Assembly: GCA_937773605.1 (NCBI GenBank)
Contig: CALJVP010000005.1
Location: 1-64,000, forward strand
DNA length: 64,000 bases
Source: an uncultured SAR86 cluster bacterium
GTDB lineage: Bacteria > Pseudomonadota > Gammaproteobacteria > Magnimaribacterales > Magnimaribacteraceae
Direction: 5' to 3'
Under the pieces are notes generated by a model that searched no databases, was not told the origin of the DNA, and saw nothing but the letters and a program-made list of their open reading frames with translations. This document shows, piece by piece, positions 17,011 to 26,735 of the stretch. The position numbers were made by a program, and so were the translations under genes. Every line of letters starts with the position of its first letter. The first letter of the stretch is position 1.

Positions 17011-18402
17011 ATGCGCGAAATTAAATTTCTTACCTTAACTGTGGGTGCCTTGTTGGTGAGTTGCCAGCTTGTAGCAAAAGATCTACCTAATTTTTCAGAT
17101 TTAGCTGAAGAGTCGACTCCTGCTGTTGTTAATATTACCAGCACCAAAACTGTTTCTAACAGGCAGTCCAGTCCGTTCGGACAAAGAGGTTTTGAAGATC
17201 CTAGGTACGATGAATTCTTTAAAAGATTTTTTGGAGAACAAGGGCCAAATCAACAACGGCAGCGACCCGTTAAGTCAACAGGATCCGGTTTCATAATATC
17301 TGAAGATGGTTACCTGTTAACAAATAACCATGTTGTAGAAGGTGCGGACGAAGTGATGGTAAGTTTAGGAGACAGAAGGGAATATAAGGCAGAAATTATC
17401 GGACTGGATGCCAGATCAGATGTTGCTTTACTAAAAATAAAAGCAGATAACTTGCCTGTCTTAAGAATCGGTAGTTCAAAGAAACTTAAAGTAGGAGAGT
17501 GGGTTGTAGCTATAGGCTCTCCCTTTCAGCTCTCATTCTCTGTAACAGCAGGAATCGTCAGTGCCAAGGGAAGAAGCATTCCAAATGGTTCAGATACTAC
17601 TTATGTACCTTTCTTGCAAACTGATGTCGCCATAAATCCAGGTAACTCTGGAGGACCTTTATTCAATCTTGAAGGCGAAGTTGTTGGAATTAACTCTCAA
17701 ATATACACAAGGTCCGGTGGCTACATGGGCGTCTCATTTTCAATTCCTATTGACTACGCAATGGATGTGGCAGACCAACTAAAAGAAAAAGGTTATGTGG
17801 CTAGAGGTTGGTTGGGAGTCAGCATACAGGAAGTGACCACCGAATTAGCTGAAGCGTTAGACATGGAAATACCGAAAGGTGCACTGATCAGTCAAATCAT
17901 TAAAGATAGTCCAGCTGAAAAATCCGGCCTGAAGGAAGAGGACGTAATACTTTCGTTTGACGGAGAGGAGATATTCTATTCAGCTGATTTACCGCAAACG
18001 GTGGGTAGCATTAAACCAGATTCTCAAGTAACCGCAGTGGTTTTAAGAGACGGAAAAAAGAAATCAATACGAGTGAAAGTGGGTGAATTACCAAAAGATC
18101 CAGGTTTGGCCTTTTCTTCACAATCCAACTCATTTGCTAACATTCTGGGTGTCATAGTAGAAAATCAAGACTCTAAAGGGGATATACCTGGAGTATTAAT
18201 TAAAGAATTAGACCCTACTGGGTTAGCGGCTTCTGCAGGAATTGCACAAGGAGACGTTGTCTATTCAATAGGACGCATTCCAGTTGAAAACACAACGGAT
18301 TTTAATAACGCTCTCAAAAAACTTGAATCTGATAAAAACATCACTATTGGCGTGGCTCGCAATGGGATTAAAAGAATTCTTAGCTTAAAGCTTACAAAGT
18401 AG
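17011..18402 (+). CDS. degP: Periplasmic serine endoprotease of the Do family (DegP/MucD)
   Basis: This 463-aa protease/chaperone degrades misfolded periplasmic proteins. An N-terminal signal peptide (about residues 1-22) precedes the trypsin-like domain with catalytic H107 (TNNHVV), D137 (ARSDVALL) and S213 (NPGNSGGP). Two PDZ domains follow (about 265-350 and 370-460). As the third gene of the sigma-E operon it corresponds to mucD, which feeds back on the stress signal in Pseudomonas. A weak hairpin (CAGC-N7-GCTG, 18422-18436) follows before lepA. Confidence 0.94.
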   Translation: MREIKFLTLTVGALLVSCQLVAKDLPNFSDLAEESTPAVVNITSTKTVSNRQSSPFGQRGFEDPRYDEFFKRFFGEQGPNQQRQRPVKSTGSGFIISEDGYLLTNNHVVEGADEVMVSLGDRREYKAEIIGLDARSDVALLKIKADNLPVLRIGSSKKLKVGEWVVAIGSPFQLSFSVTAGIVSAKGRSIPNGSDTTYVPFLQTDVAINPGNSGGPLFNLEGEVVGINSQIYTRSGGYMGVSFSIPIDYAMDVADQLKEKGYVARGWLGVSIQEVTTELAEALDMEIPKGALISQIIKDSPAEKSGLKEEDVILSFDGEEIFYSADLPQTVGSIKPDSQVTAVVLRDGKKKSIRVKVGELPKDPGLAFSSQSNSFANILGVIVENQDSKGDIPGVLIKELDPTGLAASAGIAQGDVVYSIGRIPVENTTDFNNALKKLESDKNITIGVARNGIKRILSLKLTK

Positions 18403-18446
18403 TTATCCTTCTCAGTATTCACAGCCTTTAAAGCTGCCTTTTATTC

Positions 18447-20231
18447 ATGAATATTAGAAATTTCTCAATTATTGCCCACATAGACCATGGGAAATCTACC
18501 CTTGCTGACAGGATTATAGAATTATGTGGAGGTCTTTCGAGTCGTGAGATGACTTCACAAGTTTTGGACACTTTAGATTTAGAAAAAGAAAGGGGTATTA
18601 CAATAAAAGCTCAGACAGTGAGTCTTTCTTATAAAGCAAAGAATGGAGAAACCTATCAATTTAACTTAATCGACACACCTGGACATGTGGATTTTTCTTA
18701 TGAGGTTTCTAGATCTTTGTCTGCTTGTGAGGGAGCCATTCTCTTAGTTGATGCTTCTCAAGGCGTAGAAGCACAAACATTATCAACCTGCTACAGCGCT
18801 GTAGAAGAGGGTGTAACAATAATTCCCGTCCTTAATAAACTGGACCTTGATCAATCGGACCCCGAAAGAGTTAGAAAAGAAATAGAAGAAATAATCGGAG
18901 TGGATGCTTCGGAAGCTCCATGCATAAGTGCAAAGATGGGCACTGGCATTGAAGAAGTTCTTGAGCAAGTAGTTGCTTTGATTCCTGAGCCAGAGGTTTT
19001 AATTGAAGAACCCTTGCAAGCATCAATCATAGATTCTTGGTTTGATAATTATTTGGGTGTTGTGTCTCTGGTAAGGGTTGTAAGAGGCACCATTAAAAAA
19101 GGGGACTCCATCGAAGTGTTCTCGAAAAAAGAGAAGCATAATGTGGACAAAATCGGAGTTTACACTCCCAAAATAACAGACTTGGAAGAATTGCATTCCG
19201 GCCAAGTTGGATTCATATGTGCAAGTATAAAAGATATCAGAGGAGCTCCGGTGGGTGACACTCTTGTTAAGGCAAATTCAGACACAGATAGACTTCCAGG
19301 TTTTAAAGAAGTGAATCCCCAAGTTTACGCAGCTCTTTTTCCTCAAAGCGCTGATGACTTTGAAGCTTTTAGAGAATCTCTGGAGAAACTGTGCATCAAC
19401 GATGCCGCCCTTCAATACGAACCTGAACAATCCGAGGCTCTCGGAGCAGGATTTAGATGTGGATTTCTCGGCACTTTGCACATGGAAATAGTCTCTGAGA
19501 GATTAAATCGAGAACACGGCATGGATCTTATTGCCACAGCACCCACTGTTGCATACGAGATAATTAATACGGAAGGAAAAACATTAAGAATTGAAAATCC
19601 TAGTGCCTTACCAGACTACAGCAAGGTTAAATCAATACTAGAGCCTATTGCAAGAGCAAATATCTTAGTTCCAGAGGCTTATATTGGTTCAGTGATGAAG
19701 CTTTGTAATGACAAAAGAGGCAAGCAAATAACGATGAGATACGTGGCTGATCAAGCAGAATTAACTTATGACATTCCTTTAAGCGAAATAGTAGTTGATT
19801 TCTTCGATAGGCTAAAATCTGTCAGCAGAGGTTACGCCTCCCTGGACTATTCTTTGGATAGATACGAAGAAGCAGATGTAATAAAGTTAGATATTCTTCT
19901 TAATGGAGATCGTGTGGATGCTCTTGCCCATATGGCTCATAGATCTGTTGCATCTTTAAAAGGTAAGCAATTTACTGAGTCCCTTAAAGAGGTTATACCC
20001 AGACAACAATTTGATGTTGCTATACAGGCTGCGATTGGAGGGAAGATTATTTCTAGACAAACAGTTAAGGCATACAGAAAGGACGTAACTGCAAAATTAT
20101 ACGGTGGCGATGTGACCAGGAAGATGAAGCTGCAAAAAAAACAAAAAGCAGGTAAAAAGCGAATGAAGAACATAGGAAGAGTGGAAATACCACAAGATGC
20201 TTTTTTATCAGTCTTAAAGGTAAGGGATTAA
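18447..20231 (+). CDS. lepA: Elongation factor 4 (back-translocase GTPase)
   Basis: This ribosome-bound GTPase has G1 [10 protein letters not shown] (residues 10-19), the G3 DTPGHVDF, G4 NKLDL, EF-G-like domains II, III and V, and the unique LepA C-terminal domain ([15 protein letters not shown]). Length (594 aa) is typical. It is followed by lepB after 1 base, the classic lepA-lepB operon. Confidence 0.97.
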   Translation: MNIRNFSIIAHIDHGKSTLADRIIELCGGLSSREMTSQVLDTLDLEKERGITIKAQTVSLSYKAKNGETYQFNLIDTPGHVDFSYEVSRSLSACEGAILLVDASQGVEAQTLSTCYSAVEEGVTIIPVLNKLDLDQSDPERVRKEIEEIIGVDASEAPCISAKMGTGIEEVLEQVVALIPEPEVLIEEPLQASIIDSWFDNYLGVVSLVRVVRGTIKKGDSIEVFSKKEKHNVDKIGVYTPKITDLEELHSGQVGFICASIKDIRGAPVGDTLVKANSDTDRLPGFKEVNPQVYAALFPQSADDFEAFRESLEKLCINDAALQYEPEQSEALGAGFRCGFLGTLHMEIVSERLNREHGMDLIATAPTVAYEIINTEGKTLRIENPSALPDYSKVKSILEPIARANILVPEAYIGSVMKLCNDKRGKQITMRYVADQAELTYDIPLSEIVVDFFDRLKSVSRGYASLDYSLDRYEEADVIKLDILLNGDRVDALAHMAHRSVASLKGKQFTESLKEVIPRQQFDVAIQAAIGGKIISRQTVKAYRKDVTAKLYGGDVTRKMKLQKKQKAGKKRMKNIGRVEIPQDAFLSVLKVRD

Positions 20232-20232
20232 A

Positions 20233-21213
20233 ATGGATACGGCTCTAGTTTTATTTGTTATCAGTGAACTTATTTTCTATTCTTTTTGGGTCTCTTTTAC
20301 TCGGTCTGAGAACACTCGAGGTAGAGACATTGTAAGCTTTATAATGTTTATCATGGCTTTAGTAATATTGGTGAGGGTGTTCCAATTAAATCTAGACTTT
20401 GGCCTAGTTTTATCCATTGCCACTTTATTAGCAGCTATTTCATGGGTAATTGGGCATTTTATAAAAATAGAAGATCTTAGAAAAGAGAGTAAATCCTATT
20501 TTATTATTTTATTTGTAATTACTTGCTTGAGATCGTTTACCTACGAACCTTATCAAATCCCCTCACGATCTATGGAGCCAGGATTGCAAATAGGTGATTT
20601 TGTGCTCGTGAATAAATACGCTTATGGTCTTAAGTTTCCAGGTACACATTATTTGTTGTCAGATTTAGTTGCACCTAAGAGAAATGAGGTAGCTGTTTTT
20701 TTACCTCCTCACACTTTGTGTGACGTTAAACCCCAAGAAGCCAGACCGGATATCATCAACTTATCTCTTCAAAAGAGTCAGTCTTTTTTGAATAGGTTTA
20801 TGGCTTTGCAAGAACAGCGATGCACGGAATTGGGTATAAAATACGTCAAACGTATTCTTGGTGTACCTGGAGATTTAGTTGAAATTAAGGGCTACGAAGT
20901 TTGGATAAATGGCGAGAAACTTCCTCACACGATAATTGGAAAGGATGAAACGGGAGATTTAATAGAGGAAACAATGGATAGTGGTGTTCATGTCATCAGA
21001 TCTCAAGGTATTTCAGACTATGAGGAGCACAAATGGAAGGTGCCTGAAGGCAGTTACTTGGCCATAGGAGATAATCGCGACAACAGCCTAGACAGCAGAG
21101 CTTGGGGATATTTTTCTGATAAATACCTTATTGGTAGAGCTGAATACATATGGTTGCATTGGGGTTCTTTTTCTGAATTTCCAGGTTTTAGCAGGAACGG
21201 AAGGATTCAATAG
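20233..21213 (+). CDS. lepB: Signal peptidase I
   Basis: This inner-membrane protease removes signal peptides from exported proteins. Several N-terminal hydrophobic segments (about 4-22, 33-50, 58-75, 88-100) precede the catalytic domain. The nucleophile S113 lies in PSRSMEP, and the general base K206 in YVKRILGVPGD. The later GDNRDNSLDSR box is present. It is slightly larger (326 aa) and has more membrane segments than the simplest family members. The operon continues into rnc after 6 bases. Confidence 0.95.
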   Translation: MDTALVLFVISELIFYSFWVSFTRSENTRGRDIVSFIMFIMALVILVRVFQLNLDFGLVLSIATLLAAISWVIGHFIKIEDLRKESKSYFIILFVITCLRSFTYEPYQIPSRSMEPGLQIGDFVLVNKYAYGLKFPGTHYLLSDLVAPKRNEVAVFLPPHTLCDVKPQEARPDIINLSLQKSQSFLNRFMALQEQRCTELGIKYVKRILGVPGDLVEIKGYEVWINGEKLPHTIIGKDETGDLIEETMDSGVHVIRSQGISDYEEHKWKVPEGSYLAIGDNRDNSLDSRAWGYFSDKYLIGRAEYIWLHWGSFSEFPGFSRNGRIQ

Positions 21214-21219
21214 CGACTC

Positions 21220-21879
21220 ATGCGCTCTATCAGTCAAAAATTAGGATACATTTTTAGAGACCCTTCTTTATTGGACCTTTCTCTTACTCACAAGAGCAGT
21301 TCATCTGTTAATAATGAAAGATTGGAATATTTAGGTGACTCGCTCTTAAATTTTATTATTGCGGATGAAGTTTTTAAACGATTTGAGAGCTTACCAGAGG
21401 GGAGCTTAACCCAATTTAGAGCATCTTTGGTCAGTCGAGAATTGCTCAATGAGATGGGAAAAGAAATTGGCCTTGAGGAATGTGTGAAAATAGGGAAAGG
21501 AGAGACGGTAACAGGGAATTCAATATTGGGTAATACATTTGAAGCATTAATAGGGGCTATTTATCTTGACGGAGGTTTTCTTGAAGCTTCTAAAATCGTA
21601 TCGTCCTTATTTAATGATAGGTTGAGTGCCCTTAGTGATTCTCAAGATCTGAAAGATTCAAAGTCCAGGCTGCAAGAACACCTTCAAAAGAGAGGAGATG
21701 ACTTACCTTATTACGAATTAATTGATGAAGAGAATAACAATCAAGTCAAAAAATTTACAATTGTCTGCAATCTTGAAGGGTTGGGGTTGAGCGCAGAGGC
21801 CGAAGGAAACACAAGAAAGAAAGCTGAGATAAAAGCTGCGGAAAGAATGTTAGAGTTAATAGAATTAAAGAATGACTAA
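21220..21879 (+). CDS. rnc: Ribonuclease III
   Basis: This enzyme cuts double-stranded RNA in rRNA and mRNA processing. The signature NERLEYLGDSLLNF (metal-binding E and D) and the second acidic site NTFEALIGAIYLDGGF are in the N-terminal domain, with a dsRNA-binding domain after residue 145. The 219 aa length is standard. Its end overlaps the era start by 8 bases, the conserved rnc-era pair. Confidence 0.96.
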   Translation: MRSISQKLGYIFRDPSLLDLSLTHKSSSSVNNERLEYLGDSLLNFIIADEVFKRFESLPEGSLTQFRASLVSRELLNEMGKEIGLEECVKIGKGETVTGNSILGNTFEALIGAIYLDGGFLEASKIVSSLFNDRLSALSDSQDLKDSKSRLQEHLQKRGDDLPYYELIDEENNNQVKKFTIVCNLEGLGLSAEAEGNTRKKAEIKAAERMLELIELKND

Positions 21880-22774
21880 ATCAGTAGATTCAAGAACTGG
21901 ATACGTTTCCCTGATTGGTAAAACCAATGTGGGCAAGTCAACCTTGCTTAACCAAATAGTTGAACAAAAGGTTTCTATTACTTCCAGAAAACCCCAAACA
22001 ACTCGTCATAGACTTTTGGGTATAAAGACTAAGGCGGGTGCTCAAGCAATATTTATAGATACCCCTGGCTTTCATAAAGGTCAGAAAAGAGCGTTGAATC
22101 GTTATATGAATAAAGTGGCTTTGGATGCAATGTCAGGAGTAGATGTTCTTCTTTACGTCATTGAAGCGCTGAGATTTGATGAAGAAGACGAAAGATTGTT
22201 GTCTCAGATACCTGCTAATTTAGATCATGTCATCCTGGTGATTAACAAGGTGGACAGGGTATTGGATAAGGGAAGGTTGCTTCCGTTTATTGAAAAACTA
22301 TCACTGAATTTTGATTTCTCAGATATCGTTCCTATTTCTGCTTTAAAGCATCAAAATATTGACAGTCTTGAAGATTCTATCTTTTCTAAGCTGCCTAAAG
22401 GTACTCATTCTTACCCAGCAGATCAGGTGGCAGATACAACTGAAAGATTTCTAACGAGCGAAATAATAAGAGAAAAGTGCATAACAAGAGTTGGAGATGA
22501 GATCCCTTATCGTATTTCTGTGATGATTGATTCTTTTAAATTAGAAAATGACATAACCCATATAGACGCTACTCTTTTTGTAGAGAAGAAAAGTCAGAAA
22601 GGCATAGTTATAGGTCAAGGAGGGAAGCGTTTAAAATCCATTGGCACCGCAGCCAGGCTGGACCTAGAAGAGGTACTTCAAACAAAAGTAATGCTTCGTC
22701 TCTGGGTTAAAGTTAAGAATGGATGGACCGATAACGAAGCTCTCATGAGCACAATGGGATATGACCTTGGTTAA
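21872..22774 (+). CDS. era: GTPase Era, 16S rRNA maturation factor
   Basis: This GTPase binds the 3' end of 16S rRNA during 30S assembly. G1 is GKTNVGKSTL, G3 DTPGFH and G4 NKVDR. The C-terminal KH domain carries IVIGQGGKRLKSIG. The 300 aa length is normal. It overlaps rnc by 8 bases and recO by 14 bases, so all three are likely translationally coupled. Confidence 0.96.
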   Translation: MTKSVDSRTGYVSLIGKTNVGKSTLLNQIVEQKVSITSRKPQTTRHRLLGIKTKAGAQAIFIDTPGFHKGQKRALNRYMNKVALDAMSGVDVLLYVIEALRFDEEDERLLSQIPANLDHVILVINKVDRVLDKGRLLPFIEKLSLNFDFSDIVPISALKHQNIDSLEDSIFSKLPKGTHSYPADQVADTTERFLTSEIIREKCITRVGDEIPYRISVMIDSFKLENDITHIDATLFVEKKSQKGIVIGQGGKRLKSIGTAARLDLEEVLQTKVMLRLWVKVKNGWTDNEALMSTMGYDLG

Positions 22775-23501
22775 TCGAGCAAACTTAGAACCTGCGTTTA
22801 TTCTCCACACAAGGTCGTTTAAAGAAACTAGTCTTATTGTCGACGCTTTCACTGAAAATTTTGGAAAGATTTCTTTTGTAGCCAAAGGGGCCAAGCGACC
22901 GAAAAGCGGTCTAAGGGTTATTCAAACGCCTTCTTCTATTTTCTCAATCTCTTTTGCAGGGAAGAGTGACTTAAAGAATCTTACTCATTGCGAAATCATA
23001 GATCATTTTAGGCTCTCTTCTAAAGTTGCATTAAGTTGCATTATCTACTTGAATGAACTTTTAACAAAAACTCTTGAAAAGGAAGATCCTCATCCTGAAA
23101 TATTCCAACAACTCAAGATGCTCTATTACAATTTATCAAAAGAGCAGAATCAAGATGCAATAGAGTTACAACTAAGATCGTTTGAATTGATTTTACTTCA
23201 AGAGCTTGGCTATGGGATTGATCTAGAAAGTGAAGCTCTAACAGGAAAGCCCATAGATGCAGATTCTTTATATAGCTTTGATCCTACCCTAGGATTCACT
23301 AACCTAGGGGCGGATGATAACAAATCTGTGGTTAATGCTTTTTCAGGTAAAGACATTCTGAGTTTTGCTAAAGGCGATTTCATAAACACGAGCTCTAGAA
23401 ATGCCTCAAAGCAAATAATGAGACGTGCATTGGATTTTCATCTTGGCAATAAGACCCTAAATATAAGAAAATACTTAATCGAAAATGAGGCAAAACAATG
23501 A
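22761..23501 (+). CDS. recO: DNA repair protein RecO
   Basis: This 246-aa protein has an N-terminal OB fold (PAFILHTRSFKETSLIVDAFT, then the AKGAKRPKS loop) and a helical C-terminal domain. RecO loads RecA onto SSB-covered gaps with RecR. It overlaps era by 14 bases and acpS by 4 bases. The zinc-finger cysteines present in some RecO proteins are not evident. The gene order era-recO-acpS matches other gammaproteobacteria, but pdxJ, often in between, is absent. Confidence 0.9.
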   Translation: MTLVNRANLEPAFILHTRSFKETSLIVDAFTENFGKISFVAKGAKRPKSGLRVIQTPSSIFSISFAGKSDLKNLTHCEIIDHFRLSSKVALSCIIYLNELLTKTLEKEDPHPEIFQQLKMLYYNLSKEQNQDAIELQLRSFELILLQELGYGIDLESEALTGKPIDADSLYSFDPTLGFTNLGADDNKSVVNAFSGKDILSFAKGDFINTSSRNASKQIMRRALDFHLGNKTLNIRKYLIENEAKQ

Positions 23502-23887
23502 TTAAAGGCGTGGGCGCAGATTTTTTAGAAAAATCTAGAATAGAAAATATTTTTTTAAAGTTTGGGAATAAATTTGTTAACAAGATTTTATCTGAAAAAG
23601 AGTCTCATGAATTTAATCGAAAGATAAACTTAACAAAAAAAGTTTCGTACTTAAGTAATAATTTTGCTTGCAAGGAGGCAGTTTCAAAAGTCTTAGGGTC
23701 TGGCTTTTCCCAAGGGGTTTTAATAAAAGATATTGAAATTCTCAGATCCGCAGAAGGAGCACCCTATACCAATCTGACAGGAGAAGCAGGCAGGTTAGCC
23801 AAGGAAAGAGGCATGGAAAAATTTCATTTAACAATAACCGATACAAAGGATTACTCTTTGGCATTTGCAATAGGAGAAAAAAGATGA
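23498..23887 (+). CDS. acpS: Holo-[acyl-carrier-protein] synthase
   Basis: This enzyme moves 4'-phosphopantetheine from CoA to apo-ACP. The magnesium-binding Asp lies in [12 protein letters not shown] and the Glu in FACKEAVSK, both hallmarks of AcpS; the C-terminal [15 protein letters not shown] is also typical. Length 129 aa. It starts inside recO (ATGA overlap) and overlaps adk in the same way. The motif FACKEA differs slightly from the usual FAAKEA. Confidence 0.92.
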   Translation: MIKGVGADFLEKSRIENIFLKFGNKFVNKILSEKESHEFNRKINLTKKVSYLSNNFACKEAVSKVLGSGFSQGVLIKDIEILRSAEGAPYTNLTGEAGRLAKERGMEKFHLTITDTKDYSLAFAIGEKR

Positions 23888-24528
23888 AAATAATATTATT
23901 AGGCCCTCCAGGAGCTGGTAAAGGCACGCAAGCAGACGTTTTATGTAAAACCTTCAACATACCGCACATCTCTACTGGAAATATGCTGAGAGAGGCAGTA
24001 GAGGCACAAACGGATCTAGGACAAGAAGCTCAAGCACTCATGGACGCTGGTATATTGGTCTCGGATGAAGTTATCGTAGGGTTGGTCGAAGAAAGAATAG
24101 CCCAAAGTGATTGTCAATCAGGTTTTCTCTTCGATGGCTTTCCAAGAACCATTCCTCAAGCAGAAGCTCTAGTTAAGAGATCCATAGAAATAGACTTCGT
24201 TATAGAGATAGATGTACCCGAAGAAGAAATAATAAACAGAATGTCAGGTAGAAGAATGCACCCAGGGTCCGGTAGAAATTATCACGTAGAATTTAACCCA
24301 CCAAAAGTACCCGATATAGATGACGAGACGGGCGAACCTTTAGTCCAAAGAGAGGATGACAAGCCAGAAACGGTTAAAGATAGATTGCAAGTTTACAGTA
24401 ACCAAACTTCCCCTCTAATTGAGTTCTACTCCAAAGAAATAGAATCCATTAGTTACGTGAAGGTTTCCGGTAGTCAGTCTCCTGAAGAGGTTTCTCAAGC
24501 TATTCTTGATCAAATAACAAGATCTTAA
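23884..24528 (+). CDS. adk: Adenylate kinase
   Basis: This enzyme interconverts ATP, ADP and AMP. The P-loop [10 protein letters not shown] (residues 7-16), the AMP-binding STGNMLR, DGFPRT, and the LID segment beginning [13 protein letters not shown] are complete, giving the usual 214 aa. It overlaps acpS by 4 bases and is followed by tsaB after 1 base. The LID lacks the four-cysteine zinc site of Gram-positive enzymes, as expected for a proteobacterium. Confidence 0.97.
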   Translation: MKIILLGPPGAGKGTQADVLCKTFNIPHISTGNMLREAVEAQTDLGQEAQALMDAGILVSDEVIVGLVEERIAQSDCQSGFLFDGFPRTIPQAEALVKRSIEIDFVIEIDVPEEEIINRMSGRRMHPGSGRNYHVEFNPPKVPDIDDETGEPLVQREDDKPETVKDRLQVYSNQTSPLIEFYSKEIESISYVKVSGSQSPEEVSQAILDQITRS

Positions 24529-24529
24529 T

Positions 24530-25198
24530 ATGGCAAATATTCTCGCTATAGAGACTTCTAGTGATGCATGCTCTCTCAGCCTTTCTTTTAACGATGATGA
24601 TTTTCATTTCCATGAAATTTTACCCAAACAGCACACGGAAAGGCTATTAATAGAGATCAAAGCTTTACTTGAAAAGGCAAACGCTCAATTGCAAGACTTA
24701 AATGCTATCGCTGTTGGTTGCGGTCCTGGATCTTTCACTGGTATTAGACTGGCGTGTTCTATAGCTCAAGGTTTGGCATTTAGTAATGATCTGAGAACCA
24801 TACAGGTTTCCAGCCTTGAAGTGTTAGCAAGAAATATTAATGCTAATTTTGGCGCTGAGCGAATCATTTCTATTGTTGATGCGCGAATGCAACAGCTTTA
24901 CGTCGGCGAATTCTTGTATTCAAAAGAAGTACTTGTTGCTTCCAATACTTTCGTCATTCCAGTAGAAGAATTTAAATTATCTGACTATGAGGAGAATACA
25001 TTCTTTGTTGGAGATGGATGCAATCTGATCGAGAATCAACTTAAGGAAATATCAAAGAATGTATTTTTAAATCTTCCTTTGGCTTCAGATCTTCTATCAA
25101 TTGCAAAAGACAAATACATTAATGAAGAATTATTAGAGCCTGCTGAACTCCTTCCTATCTATCTTTTTGGTGAAGACCAATGGAAGAAGACCAAATGA
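24530..25198 (+). CDS. tsaB: tRNA threonylcarbamoyladenosine synthesis protein TsaB
   Basis: TsaB is the scaffold partner of TsaD and TsaE in making t6A37 on ANN-decoding tRNAs. The N-terminal ASKHA motif ILAIETSSDACSLSL, the HTERL segment and GCGPGSFTGIRLACSIAQGL are diagnostic. Length 222 aa. The stop codon overlaps the uppP start (ATGA). Confidence 0.94.
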   Translation: MANILAIETSSDACSLSLSFNDDDFHFHEILPKQHTERLLIEIKALLEKANAQLQDLNAIAVGCGPGSFTGIRLACSIAQGLAFSNDLRTIQVSSLEVLARNINANFGAERIISIVDARMQQLYVGEFLYSKEVLVASNTFVIPVEEFKLSDYEENTFFVGDGCNLIENQLKEISKNVFLNLPLASDLLSIAKDKYINEELLEPAELLPIYLFGEDQWKKTK

Positions 25199-25983
25199 AC
25201 ATCATTGATCTTTTTCTTCTATCTATTATCCAGGGACTGACTGAATTTTTACCAGTTTCCAGCTCGGCACACCTCATCTTAGTTAGTGAATTTCTTGACT
25301 CAAGCGATACAGGAATTGTTTTTGATGTGGCAGTGCATTTAGGTACTTTATTAGCAGCGATGATTTATTTTAGAAAAGAAGTTACAGGAATGATAAGAGG
25401 GCTATCTTTTAATCAAAAGAATCAAGAGGAAACTCATCAACTGGTCAATATTTTAGTTGCTGTCTTACCAATTCTCGTGATGGGTTTTCTTTTGAGAGAT
25501 TTTGTCGATCAGAATCTCAGATCATCTGAAATTATAGCTTATGCAACAATCTTCTTTGGTCTTATTTTGTTGTGGTCGGATAAGATAAAAACAACCTCTA
25601 ACGACATCAACTTGATAACAACTAAACAAGCCTTCATCATCGGCCTCTCTCAGTGTTTTGCTTTGATACCTGGGACCTCCAGGTCAGGTGTAACCATATC
25701 AGCAGCTCTTTTTTTAGGTATAGGCAGAGAAGCAGCTGCAAAATTTAGTTTTTTATTAGCCATTCCAACAATAGGAGCAATAGCGGCCTCAGAGTTAATA
25801 AATTTAAGCATAAAAGACTTGCTAAACCAGGGTTCTGACCTTGTGTTAGCAATGTGTGTGTCTTTTGTAATCGCCTACCTAACCATCGATGTTTTTTTAA
25901 AATTAGTGAATCGTTTTAGCTTTACCCCGTTTGTTGTTTATAGAGTTTTATTGGGAGTTTGGCTTCTTTCTTACTGGGTTTAA
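25195..25983 (+). CDS. uppP: Undecaprenyl-diphosphatase (UppP/BacA)
   Basis: This multi-pass inner-membrane enzyme recycles the undecaprenyl carrier lipid for peptidoglycan synthesis and gives bacitracin tolerance. The two active-site motifs are QGLTEFLPVSSSAHL and PGTSRSG, with about eight hydrophobic helices. I start it at the ATG at 25195, which overlaps the tsaB stop (ATGA) and begins right at the conserved N-terminus; an in-frame ATG at 25180 would add five charged residues. Confidence 0.95.
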   Translation: MNIIDLFLLSIIQGLTEFLPVSSSAHLILVSEFLDSSDTGIVFDVAVHLGTLLAAMIYFRKEVTGMIRGLSFNQKNQEETHQLVNILVAVLPILVMGFLLRDFVDQNLRSSEIIAYATIFFGLILLWSDKIKTTSNDINLITTKQAFIIGLSQCFALIPGTSRSGVTISAALFLGIGREAAAKFSFLLAIPTIGAIAASELINLSIKDLLNQGSDLVLAMCVSFVIAYLTIDVFLKLVNRFSFTPFVVYRVLLGVWLLSYWV

Positions 25984-26735
25984 TGTTGCCTGTATTGATT
26001 TCTGACACCGATGAATCTGAATTAATTATTCAAGATCTTGCTTCAAAGCTTGGACTGGATCTTTTAATCAGAGGTGCAGAAGAAAAGGAATCCCAATTAG
26101 CTAATGATCAATATTATCTCGTTAGAGGTAAAGAAAAGAGTCATTTACAAATAGGGCTAAAAGGTAAGCAAAAACCCATTCTTTGTAACTTCACGGAATG
26201 GGCAAACAATAAAAAGAAAAGTAACCTTTTGAGGTGCATGAAGGGGTTGCCTTTAGATTGTTCTGTCGTAGACGCAACGGCTGGATTCGGAAGAGATGCC
26301 TTGGAATTAGCCACTGTTTCTAATTCGGTAGTATTGATTGAGAGGGTTCCGTGGTTGCATTATCTTTTGCAAGACGGCATTAAGAATTCAACAGAGGAAT
26401 ACGTTTTGAGTTTGGTGAGTAAGTTTGAATTGATTCAATCAGATGCTAGAGATTTCTTTGCTTTTAAGAAAAATGAAGCAGACGTTGTTTATCTTGATCC
26501 TATGTTCCCTAACACCGGAAGCGCTAGAGCAAAAAAGAACATTCAGGCTTTAAGAGACTTGTCTGAAGAAGACCTTTCTAATGACTTGCTTCTAATGGCT
26601 TTAGAATTTGCAAAAAAAAGAGTGATAGTTAAAAGACATAAAAATTCAGGTTATTTAAATAGTCAAAAACCCAGCTTTTCTATTCAAGGTAGGGTGGTTA
26701 GATTTGACGTGTACGTCATCAGTTCATCTCATTGA
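25983..26735 (+). CDS. rsmJ: 16S rRNA (guanine1516-N2)-methyltransferase
   Basis: This SAM-dependent enzyme (250 aa) shows the SAM motif VVDATAGFGRDALELA, the acidic motif IERVPWLHYLLQDG, and the catalytic loop LDPMFPNTGSARAKK, matching RsmJ (YhiQ). The start ATG shares one base with the uppP stop (TAATG), supporting coupling; an in-frame TTG at 25959 is unlikely. Its last 17 bases overlap the end of plsB on the other strand. Confidence 0.92.
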   Translation: MLPVLISDTDESELIIQDLASKLGLDLLIRGAEEKESQLANDQYYLVRGKEKSHLQIGLKGKQKPILCNFTEWANNKKKSNLLRCMKGLPLDCSVVDATAGFGRDALELATVSNSVVLIERVPWLHYLLQDGIKNSTEEYVLSLVSKFELIQSDARDFFAFKKNEADVVYLDPMFPNTGSARAKKNIQALRDLSEEDLSNDLLLMALEFAKKRVIVKRHKNSGYLNSQKPSFSIQGRVVRFDVYVISSSH